From assembly GCA_000398025.1 (NCBI GenBank), contig ASKX01000017.1:1-8575 (forward strand): 8,575 nucleotides of DNA, in the 5' to 3' direction. The translations under genes were made by a program, and so were the position numbers. Positions 1 through 5,269 of the stretch are shown piece by piece. The notes beneath the pieces are model-generated. The model was given only the letters and a program-made list of their open reading frames with translations, did not search any database and was not told the origin of the DNA. Each line of letters begins with the position of its first letter. Position 1 is the first letter of the stretch. Source of the DNA: Candidatus Paceibacter normanii SCGC AAA255-P19. Its GTDB lineage: Bacteria; Patescibacteriota; Minisyncoccia; Minisyncoccales; Paceibacteraceae.

Positions 1-1310
1 ATTTTAGCCCATTTTTTTGTTTTTGTAATGTTTTTACTTGCAAAATATACTTCAGCTTGCTCAATCGTATATTTCTGTTGTTTTTCTTGTATATATCCGT
101 AAAGCTCATTGTGAAATTCAATCGTTGGTAAGTCGTATGCCGAATAATTTATTTCGCCCCACGATGGACTCCACGGAAAAAGTCCAAACTGCGAACCAGT
201 ATTTTCAATCACAATACCGTCTGCGGTATTTTTGGTGATAAGTAATTCAATCTTGGAATTTCCTAAACAATTTTTAAAAAAATAAGGCGAATGAGTAGAG
301 ATAAAAACCTGATTTGTCTTTGAAAATTTAATTAAATACTGAACAAATTTTTCTTGCAAATGCGGGTGTAGATGTAGTTCGGGTTCATCAATTAAAATAA
401 TTATTTTCTCTTTGGAGAGCGAGGCTAGGGTTTCTAAAAACAATAGAGAAGTTATCATTTCTATACCAGAGCCGAGAGCCGTCATAGGCAAATCAAGTTT
501 TTCTAATTTCTGTGAAAGAAAGGCATTATCAAATGGTGCGTTACTATCAATAAAAGAAAGGTCAATGGTTCCAACTCCAAATTCTTTAAGTTTATCGTTT
601 AATGACTCAAAACTTTTTTTGACTGACGCCTCATCAATTTTGCCTATAATTTCTTTTTCAAATGCATTTTTCTTATCAAAAAAGTTTTGCTCGCCTTCCG
701 CAACTTCTTTATCCCTGATTCCTTTTGAAAAACGCCAGTTAAAATCGTCGAAAACAGAAGAAACTGAAGAATTGAAACCACGTCGCAACTGCCTCTCTCT
801 ATTCTTCCCAAAATAAAAACTTTTCGGAAACTCTTCTAAATCTACTCTCGGCAAAGTAAGCATTCTCTCGTCAAATTGAAATTTTGTTCCACTTTTTCTT
901 TGTATCTCCCACCCATTCTCATTATCTTTTTGTCTATTGGGAATAACATAATGCGTCAAGACAACAATGTCAGAAAAGGCTTTGCCAGCCGCGGCTTTGT
1001 CTCTTTTCTTAATTTCCAAAAAAACTCCGTTGCATTCAACTTTTTGCGTCGTGTATCCATCTGGTAAAGAGGCGTTAAAGTCTGTATCAAATTCAATTTG
1101 AATAACAATTGGATCATCAGTGCCCTTGTAAAAATCTGTATGTCTTATTTTCCCCGACAAAAAATAAGGAGAGAGGACATAGTTTATAGCTTCAATTATT
1201 GAGGTTTTACCAGTAGTATTATCACCGATTAAAATAGAAAGCTCTTTTGAATTAAGAGTTTGATTTTTTATTCCTCGAAAATTGCTGATTGTTAATTTTT
1301 TTATCTTCAT
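1..1310 (-). CDS. SMC/RecF-like AAA ATPase, last visible gene of the RM operon (C-terminus beyond left edge)
   Basis: The reading frame is open for 436 codons from ATG at 1310 to the window edge with no stop, so only the N-terminal part is seen. The start MKIKKLTISNFRGIKN is typical of RecF/OLD-type ATPases. Visible motifs are Walker A GDNTTGKTS (about residues 29-37), an ABC-signature-like LGSGIEM (about 278-284), Walker B and D-loop ILIDEPELHLHP (305-316, D308-E309) and an H-loop STHSP (338-342, H340). The roughly 95 residues after the H-loop contain LPTIEFHNELYGYIQ and no TOPRIM-like acidic motif, so this is not an obvious OLD nuclease; an effector domain could lie beyond the edge. The ATG overlaps the stop of the upstream endonuclease gene (ATGA), there is no Shine-Dalgarno, and translation is probably coupled. 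Family knowledge: such ATPases are common in anti-phage systems, paired with nucleases. The role here is inferred from position only. Confidence 0.85.
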   Translation of the reverse strand, partial: MKIKKLTISNFRGIKNQTLNSKELSILIGDNTTGKTSIIEAINYVLSPYFLSGKIRHTDFYKGTDDPIVIQIEFDTDFNASLPDGYTTQKVECNGVFLEIKKRDKAAAGKAFSDIVVLTHYVIPNRQKDNENGWEIQRKSGTKFQFDERMLTLPRVDLEEFPKSFYFGKNRERQLRRGFNSSVSSVFDDFNWRFSKGIRDKEVAEGEQNFFDKKNAFEKEIIGKIDEASVKKSFESLNDKLKEFGVGTIDLSFIDSNAPFDNAFLSQKLEKLDLPMTALGSGIEMITSLLFLETLASLSKEKIIILIDEPELHLHPHLQEKFVQYLIKFSKTNQVFISTHSPYFFKNCLGNSKIELLITKNTADGIVIENTGSQFGLFPWSPSWGEINYSAYDLPTIEFHNELYGYIQEKQQKYTIEQAEVYFASKNITKTKKWAK

Positions 1311-2350
1311 ATAATTTCAATCTGAAATCCATTTGTTCTCGCTTCTTTTTTCAATAACTCTAAATCCTTTTTCTGTGTCGCGCGCAATTGCATTGGATCA
1401 AAATGATTTTCAATGGTTAATTTCAAAACGGGTTTTGCGTTATAATTTTTGTCGCCAATTTTTACATCTTCCAAATTCGTAAACAAAATCATTTTAATAA
1501 GTCCATCTTTAATGTCGCCTATTGATGGCAACGTACCTTTACTATGTTTGCCTTCAATTAAACAAACATCATTCCCCTTTACTTCAATTTCGTCTGATGT
1601 GAAATAATAAAGGCCGCCGAGATAATTTTTGATAGTTACGACCCCTTTAACACCAACGAGATGTTCCTTTGGCTGTATCGTAACGCTTTCTCGCCTTTGT
1701 GCGACCTCCGCTAATTGACGAGAAAGATTCATAAATTCTTCTTTACCCTCTAGTAATTGTTTAATTCTTCTGTTGGCGGTTATTCGGGAATGCATTTCAA
1801 CTTTCGTTTTCTTTGAAATTTTTTCGTAACTTTCCAAAGCCCTTTGTCCATACGCACCGATTTTATCAATTTGGGCCAAGTTCCAATGCAATGCGTCCGA
1901 TTGATAAGACAGAATCTCGTTAATTTTTTGCTTTATGTATTTTGTATTAAAACGCTGATTTGTAATTTTGTGCCGATAACGCGTACTTCGTTTTGCATCC
2001 GTGTAATAGCCAATAATCACATAAACGCCGAGCAAACTCATGAGCGAAATTGTGTCCCATTGCAAAAAATCTCTGTCGCCTTCCTTTCCTTCGTCTTTCA
2101 CAACAGGAATGATTGTAATCTTCTTTCCTGAGAAATTGAGCGTGTCATATACTCTTGCATAGGGATAAGAGCGCGTGCGTTTTGCGGAAACCCACCAACT
2201 AACTGCGACTTTATTTTCTTTGTTTACATCTAGACTAAAGACAGCGCTTTTTGATAGAGCTTTTTGTAAATCTTTGAACGCATAAGTTTTCAACTTTGCG
2301 CAAAGAAACGGCTTATATTTAATCCCTGTGATTTTAGCGGATAGGTCCAT
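1307..2350 (-). CDS. Probable type II restriction endonuclease, PD-(D/E)XK-like
   Basis: This 347-residue protein directly follows a DNA methyltransferase and overlaps it by 17 nt, the usual place for the cognate endonuclease. I do not recognise a named enzyme. The best catalytic candidate is in the C-terminal half: D253-E254 in the segment FTSDEIEVKG, then a beta-strand-like VCLIEGKH giving E266-x-K268. The spacing fits a PD-(D/E)XK site. Residues 77-120 form a hydrophobic, probably conserved block (KITIIPVVKDEG, then GDRDFLQWDTISLMSLLGVY). Residues about 178-223 are basic and helical, possibly DNA-binding. A short AGGA lies 4 nt upstream of the ATG (2355-2358). The gene ends in TGA within the ATGA overlap with the ATPase gene. 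The endonuclease function is inferred from context plus the motif; the target site cannot be read from sequence. An alternative is a non-nuclease RM accessory protein. Confidence 0.72.
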   Translation of the reverse strand: MDLSAKITGIKYKPFLCAKLKTYAFKDLQKALSKSAVFSLDVNKENKVAVSWWVSAKRTRSYPYARVYDTLNFSGKKITIIPVVKDEGKEGDRDFLQWDTISLMSLLGVYVIIGYYTDAKRSTRYRHKITNQRFNTKYIKQKINEILSYQSDALHWNLAQIDKIGAYGQRALESYEKISKKTKVEMHSRITANRRIKQLLEGKEEFMNLSRQLAEVAQRRESVTIQPKEHLVGVKGVVTIKNYLGGLYYFTSDEIEVKGNDVCLIEGKHSKGTLPSIGDIKDGLIKMILFTNLEDVKIGDKNYNAKPVLKLTIENHFDPMQLRATQKKDLELLKKEARTNGFQIEII

Positions 2351-3185
2351 ATTTTCCTGACTTACGAATAATAATTTCTAACTTATCATTATTTTGTAAT
2401 AAAGTTGCTTGCTCTCCGAAGCCCATTTTCTTTTTGACGATGGGGGCGAGAGACTTTTTAATCTCAAAACCTACGCTATTTCTTCCCAACTCGCGGGCTT
2501 TTTTCATTGTCGTACCACTACCCGCAAATGGATCAAGTACTGTTTCATCTTTGTAGGAAAAAAGTTTAATTGCACGATAGGGCAATTCTTCGGGGAAAGC
2601 CGCGATATCCTTTTCAAGTGGTGATCCGGGCATTACATTATTCATTTCCCAAAGTGTCATATACCATTTGTTCGTTTGGATTTCTTTTGTGTCCACTTTA
2701 GATTTCGCTCGCACTTCTTTAGAAATTGAGCGATAGTCAAATTTTCCTTTTTGGAAAATTATTATGCTTTCAAGTAGATTATCTGGATAAAAATACATAG
2801 GATAGGGATTTTGTAAAATAACTCCGCTTCTTCTGCTAATTCTTAAATAGCCGTCCGGTTTTTTCCAAACAATTCTATCTCTATATCTAAAACCTGCTTC
2901 TTGAAAAATTTTTGTTGCGTCAGCAACGATTGGAAATTTTTCTCCATCAATGAGCATATCGTCAATATTTAAAACAGCAATTCTTCCGTCTTGCAAAACC
3001 CTAAATGTTTCTTGCGCAAAATTTCTTAACACGCCAAGATATTGCCCATAATCCTTGAAAAGTCCTTTATAGTCAAAGGGTGCGTTGAAATAAGGCGGCG
3101 AAGTAACCATCAAATGGACGCTTCTGTCAGGAAGTTCTTCCATGGTCATACAATTTCCAAGAATAAGTTTGTGGTTTGTAGCCAT
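2334..3185 (-). CDS. Site-specific DNA methyltransferase, beta class (N4-cytosine or N6-adenine)
   Basis: This protein transfers a methyl group from S-adenosylmethionine to an exocyclic amino group of a base in the recognition site, protecting host DNA from the partner endonuclease. Its 283 residues carry the hallmarks of the N6_N4_Mtase family in beta order. Motif IV TSPPYFN is at 28-34 (catalytic SPPY), the FPEELPYRAI helix at 197-206, and the SAM-binding motif I LDPFAGSGTT at 217-226, followed by motif II VGFEI (238-242). The 110-190 region between is the likely target-recognition part. SPPY rather than DPPY favours N4-cytosine but does not prove it. Length is normal for a solitary type II enzyme. 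It starts 4 nt after the regulator gene and overlaps the endonuclease gene by 17 nt, so all are on one transcript. No strong ribosome binding site precedes the ATG, so coupling to the regulator gene is likely. Confidence 0.95.
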   Translation of the reverse strand: MATNHKLILGNCMTMEELPDRSVHLMVTSPPYFNAPFDYKGLFKDYGQYLGVLRNFAQETFRVLQDGRIAVLNIDDMLIDGEKFPIVADATKIFQEAGFRYRDRIVWKKPDGYLRISRRSGVILQNPYPMYFYPDNLLESIIIFQKGKFDYRSISKEVRAKSKVDTKEIQTNKWYMTLWEMNNVMPGSPLEKDIAAFPEELPYRAIKLFSYKDETVLDPFAGSGTTMKKARELGRNSVGFEIKKSLAPIVKKKMGFGEQATLLQNNDKLEIIIRKSGKYGPIR

Positions 3186-3189
3186 ATGT

Positions 3190-3402
3190 CTATTTTATTA
3201 AATCGTCAATGCTAACTCCAAGCCCTTTGGCGATTTTTGCCACGGTTTGGATTGACGGCTTCGTTATCACATTTGATTCAATTTTAGTTAGCGTTGTATA
3301 GGGAATATCGCACTTGCGAGCAAGCGCGTCTTGCGTTAGTTCCTGCTTATTTCGCAAAACTTTTATTTTATCTCCAATTTCTTTACTTTGTTTATTTTCC
3401 AT
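3190..3402 (-). CDS. XRE-family regulator, probable RM controller (C) protein
   Basis: This is a 70-residue single-domain Cro/C1-type helix-turn-helix protein. Helix 2 is around TQDALARKC (23-31), the recognition helix around PYTTLTKIESN (34-44), and the end GLGVSIDDLIK is typical of XRE domains. It is first in the operon, immediately before the methyltransferase and endonuclease, which is where controller proteins sit. Family knowledge: C proteins bind as dimers to repeats at their own promoter, first activating and then repressing, to delay endonuclease expression until DNA is methylated. Here TAGTAT repeats overlap the -10 region directly upstream. The start is fixed: an in-frame TAA (3415-3417) lies only four codons upstream and no other start codon intervenes. 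No Shine-Dalgarno fits, suggesting a leaderless mRNA. The C-protein role is inferred; a simple repressor is the alternative. Confidence 0.85.
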   Translation of the reverse strand: MENKQSKEIGDKIKVLRNKQELTQDALARKCDIPYTTLTKIESNVITKPSIQTVAKIAKGLGVSIDDLIK

Positions 3403-3423
3403 AGTATGATAGTATTAGTATGA
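3402..3423. promoter_or_regulatory. TAGTAT repeats, candidate C-protein operator
   Basis: TAGTATGA occurs as a perfect 8-bp direct repeat at 3402-3409 and 3416-3423, with a further TAGTAT at 3410-3415 between them, giving three tandem copies of the hexamer. An inverted copy, ATACTA, lies upstream at 3448-3453. The repeats cover the predicted -10 element and the start codon of the C gene, so protein bound here would control the whole operon. They do not match the classical GACT...AGTC C-box, so a different specificity group is implied. Binding by the neighbouring XRE protein is inferred. Confidence 0.55.
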
Positions 3424-3436
3424 GCGTTTATGTAAG
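3402..3436 (-). promoter_or_regulatory. Predicted leaderless promoter of the RM operon
   Basis: Reading the minus strand, CTTACA (3431-3436, 4/6 match to the -35 consensus) is followed after 16 nt by TACTAT (3409-3414, 4/6 match to the -10 consensus). Six bases later comes the A of the C-gene ATG (3402). Transcription would thus start at or next to the start codon, which fits the absence of a ribosome binding site and the stop codon just upstream. Leaderless transcripts are known for several C genes of other RM systems. This is an assignment by eye with modest consensus matches. Confidence 0.5.
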
Positions 3437-3584
3437 CCCTCATCACCATACTAACATGAAGTCAATTTTTACACAACAATTTTCAGGGAGTTCCTTTGTG
3501 TCGCCCGCGTTGGGCGTGGAGGGACAAGGGCGACTAAATATAAAAGATAGATTCCCGCCGAAAAAAATCTGGGTGAAGCCCAAG

Positions 3585-3635
3585 CAGGCGGGCAAAAAGA
3601 AAGGGGGTTTGGGGGAAGGAATTTTTGCCCGCCTG
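3585..3635. repeat. 14-bp perfect inverted repeat with G-rich loop
   Basis: CAGGCGGGCAAAAA (3585-3598) is repeated in perfect inverted form at 3622-3635 (TTTTTGCCCGCCTG). The 23-nt loop is purine-rich and carries two G5 runs split by TTT (3603-3607 and 3611-3615). No T-run follows the stem on either strand, so it is not a typical intrinsic terminator. It could be a structured RNA leader, a transposon-like end pair or a protein-binding site. Confidence 0.75.
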
Positions 3636-3637
3636 AC

Positions 3638-3656
3638 TGCCTTGCGAAGCAAGGCA
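3638..3656. repeat. 8-bp hairpin with GAA triloop
   Basis: TGCCTTGC (3638-3645), loop GAA (3646-3648), GCAAGGCA (3649-3656) form a perfect stem two bases after the 14-bp inverted repeat. The core is GCGAAGC, known from biophysics as an unusually stable DNA mini-hairpin. The same C-GAA-G loop design recurs at 7881-7927. Confidence 0.75.
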
Positions 3657-3682
3657 AAAAATATTAAAAATTGGCATCAGGA

Positions 3683-3694
3683 TTTTCGCGAAAA
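3683..3694. repeat. 12-bp perfect palindrome
   Basis: TTTTCGCGAAAA is a perfect palindrome about 80 bp upstream of the HD-gene start. It could be an operator for a dimeric regulator, but no known regulator motif is recognised and a chance AT/CG palindrome is possible. Confidence 0.35.
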
Positions 3695-3757
3695 AAGGTT
3701 CGGATTTCGTCCAGCAGCCCCCGCCAAAAAGCTTCTTTCAAACTGAATAACGAAACG

Positions 3758-3765
3758 AAAGGAGG
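3758..3765 (+). promoter_or_regulatory. Strong Shine-Dalgarno of the HD gene
   Basis: AAAGGAGG lies 6 nt before the ATG at 3772, a near-ideal ribosome binding site. It fixes the start of the HD gene and contrasts with the weak or absent sites of most other genes in the window. Confidence 0.9.
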
Positions 3766-3771
3766 GACGCT

Positions 3772-5163
3772 ATGAACCCGACAGATTTTTCCTCGCCAGA
3801 AAAAGCTCCTTTCAGTTTCGGGCAACATCCCAAATTTGAAAGGAGTTATAGAGAGTTCTGGCAAAGGCCTATCCGTAATAGATTAGAAGATATTAAAAGA
3901 ATAGAAGTGCCTATCTCCAGATTTGCTGATGCTCGCCATCCAGAAGTATTTGTTGTTCCGCGAGACCGCTTCATTATTTTCCTTGAAATGGAAGAAGGTG
4001 AGTTTGTCGGTCCGATGCAAAGAATCTTTCCTTTTAGCTCTACCGATTTCTGTGTTGACCTCGAAGAAGAAGGTCTGTTCCGTGAGTTTAATCGCTCCGA
4101 GGCTTTTTTCCGGCTAATGGGAATTAATCAGCTCGGCTACTTGGTGCCGCCACGACCAAAAGAGTGGGACAAGAATCAAACCATCTGTTATACAAGGCCT
4201 ACATTTCACCATAGCCGCTGGGAGCACTCTTTATTAGCGGCTGTACTCATGGAAGTTGTTCTGGCACGGAACGGTTTCTCCCAACAAGAAAGAGCTCCGG
4301 TAATCTTAACAGTTGGCTCCCATGATATTGCCACTCCGGCAGGTGGCGATTCGGTGAAGAGGGTTGATCCAGAGGCCTTAGATGAGGAAGAGAATTTTAG
4401 CTGGATGCTCAGACATCATGGCCTAGACAAACGCTGGGCCAAGCAATTTAATTTCAATCTCTCCTCAGCCCAAAAATGGGTAAAAGGTGAAGGCATGTTT
4501 GGCCGACTCTTGGATGTTGTTGACAAAATCGCCTACACCGCCTTGGATTGTTATCACGTTGCTTCTGAGCGACCATGTCAGATAAGGAATTTCTGCATCC
4601 AACATCCGTTGGTTATGGATGTTTGGCAGGATATCAGATTCGCCTCTGACAAAACAGAATTCGCCTTTACTGACGCTGAACGCCTTTTCCACTTTCTTCT
4701 GCTTCGAGCTCTTGAATATGAGGATTTTCTTTTCAACCCTTATTCTCGAACCCTTGACCTTTATCTGAAAAACCTAGTCCAACCGCTCTTTGAGCGAGGC
4801 GTTATTACCAAAGAGCAACTCCTGACCTGGAATGATCAACAGCTAGAATCAACGTTAAGCGAACATTACCCTCAGGAATTTGAAAGCATCCTTATTGAAC
4901 CCGAAGAGCTTTCCTGGAAAAAGTTTAGCACAGCTGATGAACAAAAAAAGTTTTGTTCTGAGTTGGGAGAGCGGGTTGATCATGCCGAGCACATCACCGG
5001 ATTTGACAGCGGCTTGGATTGGCCAGTATGGGAGAGAACTTGGTTACCATGGAAGAAAAAGACGATAACTTTAAGACAAGCAATTTCTCAAGACGAGGTT
5101 GAGCTTCTGGAGGGAGTTGTCGCTTCGACTCAAGGCTATTACGTTTACTATAAAAGACCTTAG
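3772..5163 (+). CDS. HD-domain phosphohydrolase, dGTPase/SAMHD1-like
   Basis: This 463-residue soluble protein belongs to the HD superfamily of metal-dependent phosphohydrolases, with closest motif resemblance to dNTP triphosphohydrolases. FFRLMGINQLGYLVPP (112-127) matches the helix before the active site. HHSRWEHSL (146-154) supplies R149 and metal ligand H152. SHDIATPAGGD (183-193) holds the H184-D185 pair. DKIAYTALD (251-259) supplies D251, with K252, Y255 and D259 at the spacing of SAMHD1 D311/K312/Y315/D319. The usual HDLGHGPFSH-type segment is changed to HDIATPAGGD, losing the catalytic-histidine position (H210 in SAMHD1), so substrate or activity may differ. The C-terminal 200 residues are not recognised. 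It has its own strong ribosome binding site and ends in its own terminator, so it is monocistronic. The gene looks more GC-rich than its neighbours. Substrate is unknown; dNTP or nucleotide hydrolysis is inferred from the family. Confidence 0.85.
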   Translation: MNPTDFSSPEKAPFSFGQHPKFERSYREFWQRPIRNRLEDIKRIEVPISRFADARHPEVFVVPRDRFIIFLEMEEGEFVGPMQRIFPFSSTDFCVDLEEEGLFREFNRSEAFFRLMGINQLGYLVPPRPKEWDKNQTICYTRPTFHHSRWEHSLLAAVLMEVVLARNGFSQQERAPVILTVGSHDIATPAGGDSVKRVDPEALDEEENFSWMLRHHGLDKRWAKQFNFNLSSAQKWVKGEGMFGRLLDVVDKIAYTALDCYHVASERPCQIRNFCIQHPLVMDVWQDIRFASDKTEFAFTDAERLFHFLLLRALEYEDFLFNPYSRTLDLYLKNLVQPLFERGVITKEQLLTWNDQQLESTLSEHYPQEFESILIEPEELSWKKFSTADEQKKFCSELGERVDHAEHITGFDSGLDWPVWERTWLPWKKKTITLRQAISQDEVELLEGVVASTQGYYVYYKRP

Positions 5164-5198
5164 GTGTTGCCGAGATGGTGACCCTGGGGTCTTTTTTT
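5152..5198 (+). terminator. Long intrinsic terminator overlapping the HD-gene stop
   Basis: 5152-5164 pairs with 5183-5195 over 13 bp (A/T, G/C and two G-T wobbles). After a single bulged T (5165), 5166-5171 pairs with 5177-5182, closing on a GAGAT loop (5172-5176). A run of seven T (5192-5198) follows. The left arm begins in the last codons of the HD gene and includes its TAG (5161-5163), so translation to the stop would disturb the folding. Confidence 0.85.
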
Positions 5199-5206
5199 GT
5201 TAAAAT
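5178..5206 (+). promoter_or_regulatory. Candidate promoter of the P-type ATPase gene
   Basis: GTGACC (5178-5183, 4/6 match to TTGACA) is followed after 17 nt by TAAAAT (5201-5206, 5/6 match to TATAAT) preceded by TG at 5198-5199, an extended -10. The -35 lies inside the terminator hairpin of the preceding gene. A start near 5213 would give a leader of about 57 nt holding two hairpins. Confidence 0.45.
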
Positions 5207-5217
5207 GGAGTAATAGC

Positions 5218-5238
5218 GAAGAGAACTGCGTTCTCTTC
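5218..5238 (+). repeat. 9-bp hairpin in the ATPase leader
   Basis: GAAGAGAAC (5218-5226), loop TGC, GTTCTCTTC (5230-5238): a perfect stem with a triloop in the predicted 5' leader. No T-run follows immediately, so it is not an ordinary terminator. Confidence 0.65.
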
Positions 5239-5247
5239 TTAATCTTC

Positions 5248-5266
5248 ACTTTATCTTCAATAAAGT
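5248..5266 (+). promoter_or_regulatory. Hairpin just before the ATPase start codon
   Basis: ACTTTAT (5248-5254), loop CTTCA, ATAAAGT (5260-5266) form a perfect 7-bp stem ending 3 nt before the ATG at 5270, in the place where a Shine-Dalgarno would be. No such site is present. The stem is AT-rich and weak alone, so an effect on initiation is possible but unproven. Confidence 0.45.
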
Positions 5267-5269
5267 TCG

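Larger units (their letters stand above)
3403..3771. other. Divergent intergenic spacer, no convincing gene
   Basis: These 369 bp separate the leftward RM operon from the rightward HD gene. The left end holds the RM promoter and operator. The middle (about 3490-3660) is G-rich and full of inverted repeats: CGCCC/GGGCG (3502-3506 with 3512-3516), a 14-bp repeat pair and a GAA-triloop hairpin. The right end has a palindrome (3683-3694) and the HD-gene ribosome binding site. Several frames on both strands are open here, none with a ribosome binding site or a recognisable domain. I could not identify a convincing promoter for the HD gene. Base composition differs from the RM operon, so the spacer may be a recurring genomic element or a decayed remnant. 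Confidence 0.6.

Noticed and set aside
1..290. OLD-type TOPRIM nuclease domain after the ATPase H-loop
   Set aside because: No acidic TOPRIM-like motif is visible in the roughly 95 residues after STHSP, so the OLD label is not supported within the window.
38..1067. Plus-strand open frames at 38-238, 412-816 and 876-1067
   Set aside because: They lie opposite the ATPase gene, whose minus-strand frame carries full Walker A, Walker B and H-loop motifs. None has a domain or ribosome binding site.
1844..2624. Plus-strand open frames at 1844-2131 and 2409-2624
   Set aside because: Antisense to the endonuclease and methyltransferase genes; translations show no recognisable protein features.
3571..3615. 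G-quadruplex from four G runs
   Set aside because: The runs at 3571-3573, 3590-3592, 3603-3607 and 3611-3615 are separated by loops of up to 16 nt and two of them sit at or near the hairpin stem; the inverted repeat explains the region better.
3420..3746. Possible 108-residue protein on the plus strand in the divergent spacer
   Set aside because: It starts inside the C-gene operator without a ribosome binding site, crosses two strong inverted repeats and has low-complexity basic content. Overlapping frames on the other strand (3443-3657) are equally open, so openness is not evidence of coding here.
3403..3771. tRNA or known structured RNA gene in the spacer
   Set aside because: No cloverleaf arrangement, T-loop GTTCRA motif or CCA end could be found; the stems present do not fit a tRNA.
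3664..3864. Minus-strand 66-residue frame ending in RENPDANF
   Set aside because: It overlaps the start of the well-supported HD gene and has no ribosome binding site. The tail reads protein-like and might be a remnant, but I cannot support a gene.
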